In this document: positions 35,421-47,335 of the stretch, one piece after another
Layout: every line of letters starts with the position of its first letter
Numbering within the stretch: the first letter of the stretch is position 1
From: Trochalopteron elliotii
Taxonomy: Eukaryota; Chordata; Aves; Passeriformes; Leiothrichidae
Length of the DNA: 64,000 bases
NCBI GenBank assembly: GCA_024734555.1
Contig: JANPWX010000075.1
Location: forward strand, 1,487,349-1,551,348
Reading direction: 5' to 3'
Notes under the pieces: generated by a model
Database searches by the model: none
What the model was told of the DNA's origin: nothing
The model's input: the letters and a program-made list of their open reading frames with translations, nothing else
Position numbers and translations under genes: made by a program

Positions 35421-37454
35421 ACTCGTTTACGAGCTGGTGTTCTGTGTAAAGGCAAGATCAAAGGCAGGTCTTGTCATGCAGCAGCCAGTGCTGCTTTGGT
35501 TGAGTTAGATGACACAGGATGTTTCCTGGCATTAAAATTGCATTTTATTGGGACAAGCTTGCTGCTAATGGTGTTTCCAACAAGGCTGTCGTGTTTTGCT
35601 GCAGGGTTGGTGTGGAGGGTGTTGGAGCTTTGATTCAGCAATATATTCAGGCACGTGCTTTGAGGCATACTTATTCCACTAACCTGTAATTATATATCTA
35701 TAAATGTACATAAAAAAAACTGGAGGTGCCTGCTGGGATTGGGCTGTAATTTCCCATGATCTAAATGGAAATTAAGCATGTTTTTTTAAGCTGCATTTAT
35801 ACTTAGGAGTTTTTTTGCTAATTTAGGGCCTTAGTAACTCCTGCCATTTTTTTTAGCAAAGAGAAATATTAAATGTGGGGTGGTTGGGCTGAACAGCTTT
35901 CAGGACCTGCATACTTCTCTCTTTTAGTGATATGGTAAAATAAAGATACTTCTTAATAGAAAACATGGTCATCCTCCTGGGTGCAATAAATCTAAGACAG
36001 GTAGTTATAATAAAAACTATCACTATTTCCTCATGATAATAGAAAGATAAGGTTGGCCAAGGTTATAGGGTCAAAACCAGGAATCTATGGGACAGATGAC
36101 CTGAAGAATGTGGGAAAAGAGCCTGACCTCCTGCTGTCTGATTTCTTGTCCATGAAAATCTGACTCTCAGAGAGATCTGACCAGCTTGCAGCAGCAAAGG
36201 AAGGATGGGTAGTCCCAGAGGTCAGCAGAACATTTGGGTTCCCTTGGTTCACAGAGGTGCCTTTTGTAGGGTTTCCCTTCTGTGGACAGATGAAGGTTTG
36301 GGATCAATCCTGAGGTGGCTGGAGGGAACTTGTGAGGTCTTTTCCATTTCCAGATATGTCTCTGGTTTTGCAGAGGATCCTTAGTGAATTATCATCCTCT
36401 GAGCTCCTGCCTGAGTCTCTTCCCTGCAGCATTTTGGATCTGGCCTGAGAGAAGCAAATGTCAGACACAGGAATCAGTCTCCCTCAGGTGAGCATTCAGT
36501 GCTTTGTAGGAGAGAATAGACCTTTGTAACCTGTTTTCATTTTCTGAGCACTTACCATGACAAAAAGTGTCTGTGGCTGAATCGGGCACACCTTGAGTAT
36601 TTGCTGCAATATTTATCCAATTCCATCCAGCTCTGAATGCTTGCATACAGTCTCACCTGAGAGTCCTGTTCTTTGTGATTGTATCTTGTGCTTTCAGGCT
36701 AAATAAGAAAAGCAGTGGGGAAAGTAATAGCTCGGGCTGAAGTAATAATTTACTGACAGGCTGGCAAATACATATTTGTCCAGCATATAAACTTGGTTCC
36801 TTTTTTCCCTGATCATGATGGAGGCTGCTTGCACAGAGGAAATATCCCTGGTGATAGACAGCCAAGTTCACTGGGCTCTGGGCATATTCAAGAATTCTGC
36901 CTGTCACATGGCAGATTAATTCAGAATATGGTACCACTGCCCCAAGCAGGCAAGCTCCATTCTGCAGGAGGCATAGTTCATCCCAACAGCTGCCTCATGA
37001 GCAGCATGTTGGAGCAGCAAAGAAGAAATTCTTGCATGCATGAGTTGTGGTGGCAGCTCCAGAAATGAGATTGTGAGTCTGGTTCCATCTAAAGTTGTCC
37101 CAGCAGCAAGCACTGGCTGCACCATGCCTTCAAATCCAGGCAGCCTGGATGCATGAGTCATGCCTAGCTCTCACTCCATGCTTGCTTTTGTCACCTAAAA
37201 GTTGTTTGTGGCTCTTTAGAGAGAAAACATCACCATTTGCTGACAGATATCTGCTAAGGAGAGTGCCTGTCCCATTGCATTGGGGGTGAGGGCATTCAAT
37301 ACTTGTTTGAACATGTGGGTTAGTTTTGCCAGTTGCTCGTCAAAAACTTGCTCCATGGGAGAGGGAGGTGGGAGAAGGAAAACCTTCCAACACTCTTGCA
37401 GGATGAGTTTGGGTTAATTTCCAGAGCTGTTGGGGATGGAAGAGAGCAGTGATA
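35421..37454. other. non-genic
   Basis: AT-rich at 35660-36060. No repeat, RNA gene or exon recognised. Confidence 0.42.
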
Positions 37455-37728
37455 GTGATAGGCACATAGTGATAGGAAAAGGGGGAACAGTTTTAAATGA
37501 AAAGAGAAGAGATTTGGATTAGATGCTAGATAGAAATCCTTCCCTGTGAGGGTGCTGAGGCCCTGGCATAGGGTGCCCAGAGCAGCTGTGGCTGCCCCTG
37601 GACCCCTGGAAGTGTCCAAGGCCAGGCTGGACATTGGGGCTTGGAGTAACCTGGGACAGTGGAATGTGCCAGGGTGGAATGAGATGATCTTTAAGGTCCC
37701 TTCCAACTCAAACCATTCTGGGATTCTG
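37455..37728 (+). mobile_element. CR1 LINE 3' fragment
   Basis: Plus-strand copy: AGTGATAGGAAAAGGGGGAA, GAAATCCTTCCCTGTGAGG, GGTGCCCAGAGCAGCTGTGG, GGAAGTGTCCAAGGCCAGGC, then TTTAAGGTCCCTTCCAACTC and the tail CATTCTGGGATTCTG. It covers the end of ORF2 and the 3' untranslated region. Confidence 0.95.
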
Positions 37729-38249
37729 CGTTCATTTCCACTGCAGTCACAGCAGAGATGATTGTTTCAGTTGTGATCCAGCTCCCAGTGGATCTGCAGT
37801 TTCATTTTTCCATCACTCTGGGCAGTTTCAGCCATACCATGTGTCCTGCTCTCTCACATTCCCAGTGTGAATGCCACGGGGGTCTGGGCCCCATGACACA
37901 CTCAGCTCCCAGGGTGCAATGAAGCCTTCAATGCCATCCTTTGAAGCTGAGCTCTCCCAGTAAAATATTTCAGTGGAGAAAAGAGTGAATTTGGATAAAA
38001 TCAAAATTCATTCGAGATTTTTCTAATCAGATCTATGTATTTCCCAGCTTTCACTAATTATGGAAAACCAATTTAATTCACCATTTTTACTTGGCTTCCT
38101 AGTCAGTTCTGAAGACAGAAAAGTTACTGCTGGTAGTTCAGATCCTGCCAAAAACCTCATGAGAATCAGCTACTGAGGTTTCTGTGTTTAAGCACTGACA
38201 GATGGAAATGGTATCTGATGCTTTAGTGTTCTTTAATTGAGCTCTCAAA
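37729..38249. other. non-genic spacer between CR1 copies
   Basis: AT-rich from 37970 to 38110. Nothing specific recognised. The last part may be decayed upstream sequence of the old CR1 that follows. Confidence 0.4.
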
Positions 38250-38520
38250 GGCATGACAAGGTCCAATGGCTGGAAACTGAAGCCAGACAAATTCAAATTG
38301 GAAATAAGGTACAAATTTTTAACAGTGAGCGTAATTAAACTCTGGAACAGTTTATCAGGGTATGTGATGGATTCTCCATGGTTTGGTCTCTTCAAATCAA
38401 GAATGCATGTCTTCCTCAGAAATACTCCATAGCTCAAACAGAAGTCATGGGTCTCAATACAGGGTTTTTTTTAAAACATGCAATTGCATGACCTGGATGA
38501 TGCAGGAGGTCAGACTACCA
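38250..38520 (+). mobile_element. ancient amniote CR1 3' fragment
   Basis: Strongly diverged but ordered match to old CR1 families: CCAATGGCTGGAAACTGAAG, CCAGACAAATTCAAATTGG, AATAAGGTACAAATTTTTAA, CAGTGAGCGTAATTAAAC, TGATGGATTCTCCATG, CAAATCAAGAATGCATGTC, CAAACAGAAGTCATGGG and GATGCAGGAGGTCAGACTA. This type differs from the young CR1 copies nearby and predates bird radiation. It covers the 3' end only. Confidence 0.8.
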
Positions 38521-40319
38521 AATCTGAAGAGACAATAATCTGTGAATCTAAACCCAAACAAGTCCCTTGATTCCAAGCCCTGCATTTAAACTCAATGTGG
38601 ACCTAAATTCCCTCCCTGCTTCATTCTGTCTGCTTGGAAAAGCAAGAAGGACTTTCTAAGGCAGCAGCTGGAGGACTTTAAAGCAGTCCTTTCATCTATG
38701 AGGATTTTGGCCAAGATGCTGAAGAGCTTGAGCCTTCCCTTTGGGCTCTACAGAATGGCTCTTTCTCACCCCAGGTGGTCCTCTGTGGTTAAATAGAGCT
38801 GGCCCTGTGGTCAGAAGTGCTGCTGAGCAGTTGCATCTTGGGGAGCCAGCTATTCACTCCCCACTTCCCCCTGGTTCTGGGAACACCCTTCCCCTCTGCT
38901 CGTTGTTTTGGGGATTCTGCTCGCCTCCAGAGTTAAATCTTGGTGCCACACATCTCCTACATCCTCCAGAGTTACTTAGTGGTGCTGTGCAAGCTGAATC
39001 ATGAAGTGCATCAATAGGAATGGCACACAGGTTAGGAAAAAAGTCAGGCCAGCAGTGTTTCGGGGCACCTCCTTTTTCCTGAGGCTGCACACGCTGTTTC
39101 CCCAGTTTCACTTTTATGTGGCACTGTTGTAAGGACTGCAGGGACTGGATGCAGCTGCCAACAAAATCTGGCAAAACAGAAGGTGGAAGAGGTCTCTTAA
39201 TTGGCTCCAAGTACCAGTTTCTCTAGAGGGGCTCTTCTTACCAGGGAGAAACTGTTGAGCAGTGCAGGAGCAGGTCACACCTGCAGAGCAAATGGGTTTC
39301 CTCAGTCTGAAGACATCCACAGAGCAGAGTAATAATCCGGCAGAAACATCAGAGTTTGGTTTTTAAGGGACGTCTGAGAATGCAAAGGAATTGCCCTTTA
39401 TTAAAAAGGCCAGACCAGAGCCTCTCCTGGTGCATATCGAGTACTGAGCACAGATCCTCCACAAGGATCCTTTGCTGGAGAGGGGAGGAGGGAGGTGGGT
39501 GGAGAAGAGGAGGAGACAGCCAGGGAATTTAACTCTTAAGGACCTTCCTCAACAACGTTGCTTTGCAAAGAAATCTTTGCCATGGAAGCATCTTCTCCCT
39601 CATGAATGAGGGTTTTCATTTCCTCTTTTGTCCCCTGTATTTTTATCTTCCTTCAACCCGTGCATCCCTTATGGGTTTTGTGAAATCTTACTGTGGACTT
39701 CTATTAATTGCCACTACCATTTGTTTTCTATGGAGAAGAATTTCACATTTATTTTCTATTTCATGATTTGGCTTTTGCTTGTCCTCCAAGCCAGAGCAGC
39801 TTTTTGCCAGCTCAGCCTTCTTTCTTTTCCATGGGATTGTGGTCCCTCTGTGTAGGGAGGAAAATGGTCTTGAACAGTTCCCAATTATCAGTCACGTATT
39901 TCTGCTCAAATTCTTTCTTTCACTTGTTTTGCTTTGTAATTATTTTCAGCTTTGTTAAGCTGGCATTGGAAATCATCAAGTAGATACATTACTCATTTGG
40001 ACTTTATTCTATTTGCACATAACAAATGTAATCAAATCAGTCTCTTGTACCTAAGCTGCTGCTATATTTTTACATTCTGTCATCAGTTCCCCTTGATCTG
40101 CAAAAATGAGGTCTAATATAGAATTTCTTCTATGTTAGATGCAATTGTTTTTGTGTCTGGATATTTTCAAGTGTAATTTTAGGAATTCCGAGCACATTTT
40201 TAGTATTTGCAGCACAAGGCTCCAACATATGGCTTTCAAAATGAAATCCCCATAGAAATGCAGCTCTCTTTCTTGAGTGGAATAACTGTGTTTACAATAG
40301 CTCAGTGCTACATGAAAAT
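38521..40319. other. non-genic, partly possible old repeat
   Basis: 39600-40120 has the texture of a very old interspersed repeat (for example TTGAACAGTTCCCAATTATC and CCCCTTGATCTGCAAAAATG), but I cannot name the family with confidence. The rest is unique-looking. No gene supported. Confidence 0.35.
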
Positions 40320-41840
40320 GATAGTGTTGTTAGTAATATTGAACAGAATTTTGAAGAGTTCAATAAGTATTTCTGCTCCTTACAAGGGAAAAAGGGAGAC
40401 TGTGTGATCATGTCCTTTAACAATAAAACACCTTTTATATTGAATGAGGATTGCATAGCAGCTCTTAATTAGAGATAATAAATACCAGAAAGTTACATCT
40501 GTGTGGAAGAATTTTAGCTGTGTGCCATTATTTTTTTAAGGGATAAACAAGGTGACTCGAGAACTACGGATTTTTCTGCCTGACATTAATCCTAGACAAA
40601 ATAATGGAATTGCTGATAGGGCATGTAATTAGTAAAGAATTAAAGGGATTAATGCAAGTAGTGTCAATCAACATGGGCTTATAGAATATAGTTCTTGGCT
40701 AATTAGATTTTTTTTTTCTGTGAAGATTACAAATTATGTTGATAAATGTAATAGCACTGATATGATAAACTTGTGGGAAGGCCTGAGGATGCTGATGTGA
40801 TCTCATGGCTGACCCTGCAGGTTGGAGGAGGTGACCTCCTGAGGCCCTTTCCAACCTGGAACACTCAGTGGTCCCTTGCAAGAATTCCCTTTGGCTACAA
40901 ATATCTTCTTTTACAAGACTAGGATAAAAGAAAACCCATTAGGCACCACTGAAATAGATAAGAAACTGCTGTACTCTTCAGTTTTAAATGGAAATTCATC
41001 AGTGAATGGACATGTTTCTAATGGAGTCCTGGGGGTTATCACAGATCTACCTCTGTGGTGAGGTCAAAATCTGAAGATCACTGAAATGAAAGAGAGATCA
41101 CCAGAGCAGAATAATTCAGGTCCTATTAGTAACCTAAATGAGAGCAAGCAACGTGTTTTAGTAGGACCCACGTAGAGCTGAGCCATGTCCAGGGAACTGT
41201 AGACACTGAAAAAGAAGGGTGGAGCTGTGGGACCATCAGCAAGCACAGACCCCTGTGTGAGAGTGGGACAGAGGAGAAAAATGTCATATTTGGGGGCATA
41301 AAAACAGGAATATTTGAGACAAGGAGGAAGGGACTCCTCCTGCAGATTCCAGTTGAGACTTTGGCAGTTCAAGGAAAATGTCATCAACATTTGGAGAAAA
41401 TTGAGAAAAAGGACTCATTAAATGATTGGGAAGCACCTCCACCCACTGGAGACTGGTGGAGACACTTTGCATCATCTGACAGAGGGGAAGGTGACAGGGA
41501 CTTTTGATCACTCTGATGGACAGAAACATAAATACAGTGAAAAAGCTGAGTTCAGTCCAGCAAATAAAGGCAATAAAACTCAGCAGAGAGAAACCAAAGG
41601 TAGAGGAACTCAGACTAGACATAAACCACACTCAGCAGTGAGGGCAATTAACTGCTCACAACAGCACACTGAGAAATATGAAGCTCTCTGTTTCACTGGA
41701 AATTTTTACACGGTTTTTCTTTTCTTGATACTTCTGCTCCAGTTTTAGAAGGAATAAATTCTGGGAAGTCTTCTGACCTGTGTTATCCAAGGGGTCAGAA
41801 GTCACAATTACAGTGGTCTCATCTGGTTTTGTCATCATTG
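40320..41840 (+). mobile_element. ancient CR1 with decayed reverse-transcriptase region
   Basis: About 1.5 kb of old CR1. Recognisable blocks in order are TTTTGAAGAGTTCAATAAGT (40353), GGTGACTCGAGAACTA (40550), GACATTAATCCTAGACAAAA (40582), CAATCAACATGGGCTTATAG (40667), GTTTTAAATGGAAATTCATC (40981), CAGACTAGACATAAACC (41610) and the 3'-end-like GTGTTATCCAAGGGG (41781). The residues VLNGNSSVNGHVSNGV encoded near 40981-41029 align with the CR1 reverse-transcriptase motif around the VNG-x-SS-x(3)-V-x-SG-V pattern. The frame is broken by stops and shifts. A younger CR1 tail interrupts it at 40785-40872. Confidence 0.75.
40785..40872 (+). mobile_element. young CR1 3' tail inside the ancient CR1
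   Basis: GCAGGTTGGAGGAGGTGACC followed by TCCTGAGGCCCTTTCCAACC and AACACTCAGTGG is a short CR1 3' terminus. The older element is recognisable on both sides, so this is a nested insertion. Edges are approximate to ten or so bases. Confidence 0.75.
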
Positions 41841-44800
41841 CTCCAAGGGCCTCTGGCACAATGTGTGCTCCCAGCTCAGCTGCCTGTGTCCAGCACAAGA
41901 GGAGGGATCACAAAAACAGGCTGATCTCGAAGGGGTTCAGGAGGGTTTTTTTTTGTTGTTTCTTAACAGCTTTGATGAGGATTTTAGAAAAAAAAACCCA
42001 AACAATGAACCCAGGACTGAATTTTCTGAAAGTCTCATTTCTTACTAAAGCATTGTGGTTACAGATTAATTCACTCTGCTTCTTATTGATTCCTCCTCCT
42101 CTTTGGAGACCAGAGGCACATCCACAGAGGCTCCAGTCCCTCACCAGGAGGGACTGATACTGATGTGGTATTTGTCTACTGATGTTTCCACTGGCTGAGG
42201 AGATGCCCAAGACTAAATGTAATGTTCAGAAGGTGAAGTGAGGAGAGATGAATGCCCCCTGGGACTGGTGTCCACAGCCCTTGGGGTTTATTCTCATGTG
42301 GCTGTTAATTCATGTTCTGATTCAGCTCTGAAAGTGCCCAAATGTTTTTCAAACTCCTGAATATTTTCAAGAACTCACCTACATGTTTGGAAACAGTAGG
42401 GGAAAAAAGAATAGCAGCCTGTGAATGAATGTGATTAACGGGTCATGGTTATTCCCAGATCCTTCTTTTTAATATAATTACTTCATTACAACATAGCCAT
42501 GTCACAGAACTTCTATAAATAAGTGCTGATTTCTGGCTGCTTGGACTCTTTAAAGTCCAGACCTTGGAGAGGAAAAGAAATTTGGAATGGAGAAAAATAG
42601 CAATTAGAGTTAAATGGTAAAATGGAGAGTTAATGTGTAGTGAGTGAAACTCCTTTTAGTGGAAAATGTTTTTTGTGTTAACTTTTGTAAGAAAACAGTT
42701 TTCCATACTTGTCAGGCTTGACAGTTAAAGTTAATGGTGTTAAAAAACAGAGTACTGAAAAATGTTCCCTTCGGTGTGAAAGATTTATTCAATGAGAGTT
42801 TGCTTGAAAAGTTATTTTGGCTAAGGGTGCTGGCTTTTGCCTAATGCTTGGAACAAAGATCCTTGCTGTGTTACTGGGATGGGGACAGCCCCAAATTTAT
42901 GACTTCCAAATTAAGATGACATGACCTATTTTGTTGTATTGTTGACCCCTTTTTGAATAGAATGCCACTCTTTAAATGCCTTTTTCCCCCCGTCTGGAAA
43001 ACCACATCAAGCAAATGCTGATCTCACTCTTTATAGGAGTAAAGCTTGGGATGTGCTGGGGTGCTCAGAGACAGAATTTGAGTTAATCTGCACTGAAAGC
43101 AGACTGAATAGTGAGTTGGACTGTTTCTACCCATTACATGGTATTTTCAAGGCAGTTAGAGCCTGAAATTTCTCGTGTCATATTTGTGTGGCCAAGAAAG
43201 GCTGTCCAATAGCAGAGCTGTCTCTCCCTTGGCTGTGGTGGGGGCAGAGGTTTGTAAAGGAGTTGAGTGGCAGCAGAAGCATGGCTGGGTGATCTTTCCT
43301 CAGCCATTTCTGGCTGCCTGGTAACCCACTGGGGAGGGAAGGGTTTTTCACGGGTGCCCATCAGTCCTACAGACATGGACCTGCTTGCTCCTTACTCACT
43401 CCAGTACTTCTAAAAAAATTGTGTCTCTGATCCATAGTGGGTGGAAGCTGAGGGCAGTTTCCCTTTTAACATCAGAGGGTTTTGTCTCTTGAAGCATCCT
43501 CTGGATTTTCATCTACTTGTGTCCCTGATAAATCAGTGGTTTCCCTGTGGGGACATGCCTTCTGCTCTTGTTCTGACTGTGGCCCAGGTTCCTCCAAAGC
43601 AAAGGCTCATGAATGGGCTTTTGAAATCTGTCTGCACATTGTCTCCTTTTTCAGCCCCCTAATTTTGTGCTGCTTTTTATTATTTGGGCCTCTCAAATCC
43701 CTGAATTCTACCTGTTATAAACCCTTGTAAATATGGAGTCAGCGTAGGCTGGCAGAGGTCCCCTGGCCTCCAACAAGAGCCGGTTGGCACCATTTGGGAA
43801 TCTATTCTGGTGTTCAGAATAAATTCATCAAGAGAGCCCAGAGAGGCAGAGATTGAAATTAATTGGGTTAAAGCGCTGGTTTAGAGCCCACCCTTGTCAG
43901 AAATGATGTTTTCCTGAGTTCATATTGAGCAAGACTGCATTGCATGGCTTTTTCAGAAGAAACCCATAAACCTCTTGAGGCTTCCATGCTCCCTGGGCAT
44001 GTGGGTGTGCAGGTTGTGTTGAATGCACAGTTTTGGAACTGCTGCTCTTCCCAGCCCTCCCCTTTGCTTTATCTTGTTTGGATAGCCTGGAGAGTTTGGT
44101 TGCTAAGAGAAAACAGATCGTGGAGCCCTCACTGTAAACGTCTGAGAGTGTAATGTGTGCACTTTAAGATTTAAAGCTTTGCCTTTAAATGTGATATTTT
44201 TAATCCTTCAGTAAATTAAACTCTGAATTATATCCCTGTGACCCCAGTGATATGGAGGGCTGAGGGGCAGCAGTATCTGGAAGCATTAATTAATTAATAG
44301 TAGGTAATTAATTATAATAATGCAAGGCAGAGCTGGAGCCTCTCACCCTCCTCCAGCTACACCTCACTGGAGACACTGCAGAGATCTTGTTCAGATGGAT
44401 TCTGGGATCAGCACCAGGGCAGCAGCAGCAGCATATTAGGCCTAGGGAAGAATGTTGATTATGTCCACCTTCACATCTGTCCAAGAGGGGCTTTGTTAAT
44501 GCTACAGCTGAGTCAGAGTCCCCTGACTTGGTAGGTGGATGTGTTTATCCTGGAAAAAAATCCACATTCCTCACTTGGTGAGTTCTGAGAACCCATATTT
44601 ACCAGTGCAAGGGGCTGGGGAGAGCAAGGAGGTGGCAAGATCCACACGGATGAAGTCATTAAATTACTACTTTGACATACATTTCTCGAGGAGGGTTGGA
44701 GGATTTTCAGATTGTCAAGGACTCGAGCAAAAACGTTCATCATGTGGTTCCCAGAATGGTTCCTAAATCCAGCTTTAGGTCCTGTCATAAAAGAGGAGTG

Positions 44801-47154
44801 ATTCCCACTGGTACAGAAGAGCTGCATCACTGAACTGTGAGCGCTGCTGGTGCAGAGAGCCTGAATGCCCAGAGATGGAGTCAGAGCCCAGCTTTGTGCT
44901 CCTACAACTGAAACCCAGGCACCAGATCACTTTTTTTCTGCAAACTACGTTGCTCATGGATGTTTTCATGAGGTATGAAAGCTTTCTATGAAGGTTGATT
45001 TCAAGTTACCCTCCCACTTATCCTCTGTGCTAGTAGACCTCAGGAAAAATAAAACTGACCCCAAAGTGAGCTGACCTCCTTGGTGACAGAGAGTTTTCTA
45101 TTCAGCTCAATTCATGAGTGTGGATTTGGGCTGGTCATTGCTGTCCCTGGCTGGGTTCAGAGCCATCTGCCTGGTGTAGGGATTCCACGTGCTGCCTCTT
45201 CAGCCAGGCTTCAGATGGTCCCTCTGGCAGGAGAAGGCCAGGTTCTCAGCTGTGTGGTAGCAATACATGGGTTTTTAAATGGAAGGAAATTATATCATTA
45301 TCTATTTGGAAGCAATGTTTCAGCACTCTGTGTGGAAAGGAAAAATGTGCCCAATGTATTTAGCATTATTATCATTATTATTATTGCTACTACTATTATT
45401 GTAACCCATCACCTTCTCTTGAAAGTAGAGGTGGCCTTCAAAAGACTCCAAACTGCAAGGAATTTAGCTTTTCTTTCCTCCCTCCCCAGAAATATGTTTG
45501 CTTTTAATGACATTTTCATCTATAAAAGCTAAAAATAACATGCCTTATTAAATTCAAAGCACCCTGGGACACAGTTTGCTCTTTTTTGGTTGAGAAGGTA
45601 AGATTTTCCTCTGAGAGGATCACATTTTCTGTTGGGTTTGGTGTTTTGTCTGCCTGCCAGCTGCAGTTTTGTGTGGTTGTGGAAAGTGGAGGGGACCCTT
45701 GAAGCATCATTCACACACCGGGGGCTCTGAGGGGCTGATAACTCCTTCTTGCATGGAGAGTTGTTGCTGCCTCCTCCTTTTGCCTGGAGGAGGGGGGATG
45801 ATGCCAGCACAGCTCATACAAGCCTTCAAGCCCATCACCGTGGTCTGTACCTGGACTTTTCACATCTTTGCTGTCATCAGAAGGTGTTTCTAGTTGCAGT
45901 CTAGCATTGTACAGCAAAAAACACTGGGAAACAGCTGAGTTTGGGAAGGGAGGGAATGGCTGAAACTACAATCATTTCAAACATTTGGGGCACATCAATG
46001 TACAGTGCTTCAGTTTAAATCTTCACCTTAGTTCCTACTCAAAGCTTTGTCATGTACACCTGGGCTCAGGTTGAACCAGGTCAGATTTTCTCTCACTTAC
46101 TGAGATGCATTTGAGTTCTTTCCAGTTTCTCATCTCTTGCTGATTGTTTTAAGACAGTCACAGATGTAGTTCAGGGCAGGTTACCTGTCTTCTGGAGAGC
46201 AGTAAAAGGAACTGGACTATTATGCACAAGCAAAATCTCAACCCTTCTCTTTTTATTGCAACCACTGGATGTGGTTTTAGAATAAGGTGTATATTAAGTA
46301 ATTTAAAGTCAAAAAAAAATCATAACGGGGTGATTTTTGCTACTGATGAACTCTCCAGTATGTTCTCCATTCCTCATGTGTGTTCCTGTCCTGAGAGGAG
46401 AGTGTTTCTTAGTGCTCCTCCACAGCACTAACTTTTTTACATGCTCATCTGTTTTCGGCTGCATGTGCTGATTAGGCAGAGAAAAACACAAAAATCAGCA
46501 GCAGGAGTAATTTGTGAGGGGCACCCACCACATAACACTTAGTTGGTCATGGTGTTGCAGGACATCTTTGCCTCCATAATTAAACACTTGTTTCCCAGGA
46601 GACCTTGTGCCCCCTTCACGAGTTTCTGAAAGATTTTGCAGGGGGTTGAAATGTTTTTGCAGCTGATCCACATGAAATACCATCAGGTTGAAGGAAAAGA
46701 AAAGCCACGTTTGCTGGATTATGGCTTCCAAATACTTCAACTTCTGGAGAAGGGCAGGAAGGGGATTGGAGAGGGAATCACGACTGGAGCAATTAATCTC
46801 ACTGCAGCTTGGACAACCCTCATCACGGGCTGACAGTGATTTATGAGCAAGGCTTTCATATTTTTCTACTCTGTCTTGTGCAGGAGCAAAGTTAGCTCTG
46901 CCCCAGTGTGAGCTGGGATTGTTCCATGGTCTTTGCCAGCCTTTCTGGGGACAATTTGTGGCCTCCCATCATCGTTGGGAGACGTGGGTGCTGGTGCTGC
47001 TCCTCTGCCTTGCCTGTGGTGGGGATGGTTAATGTGAGATGTGCAGCAAGATCTGGAGCTGCTCAAACCTCTGGCTGCCCATGAACAAGTGACTGTGCTG
47101 AAATGGCACAGCTCCTCTGTGGGTTCAGGTGTGGGTTAAAACAGGTCAAGCCAG
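41841..47154. other. long non-genic stretch
   Basis: Mostly unique-looking. It contains TAAT-rich palindromic DNA at 44283-44323, an ATT-type simple repeat near 45364-45398, and T- or A-rich runs near 41946-41960 and 46310. Open frames at 45080-45532 and elsewhere have no domains. CpG is sparse except near 43745-43790. Confidence 0.42.
44283..44323. repeat. TAATTA-rich imperfect palindrome
   Basis: GCATTAATTAATTAA at the left and TTAATTATAATAATGC at the right form an imperfect inverted pair around a short GTAGG centre. It packs several homeodomain cores into 41 bp. It could be a factor-binding cluster or simply AT-rich low-complexity DNA. Confidence 0.6.
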
Positions 47155-47335
47155 GGCTGTTCTTGTTCCCTTGGAGCAGAGCCTGACCCCCACCTGGCTC
47201 CACCCTCCCATCAGGGAGTTGTAGAGAGTGAGAAGGACCCCCTTGAACCTCCTTTCTTCCAGGCTGAGCCCATCCAGATCCCTCAGCTGCTCCTCAGCCC
47301 ACTCTGCCTGGCCTTGAAACTCCCCCTTGCTCCCT
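47155..47335 (-). mobile_element. CR1 LINE fragment
   Basis: Antisense CR1: CACCTGGCTCCACCCTCCC, AGGGAGTTGTAGAGAGTGAG, CCTCCTTTCTTCCAGGCTGA and CCCTCAGCTGCTCCTCAGCC. This is the part of ORF2 just upstream of the 3' untranslated region. Its 3' tail is missing. Confidence 0.85.

Noticed and set aside
45364..45398. ATT-type repeat as a possible array.
   Set aside because: Short, interrupted simple repeat without spacers; not a CRISPR or regulatory array.
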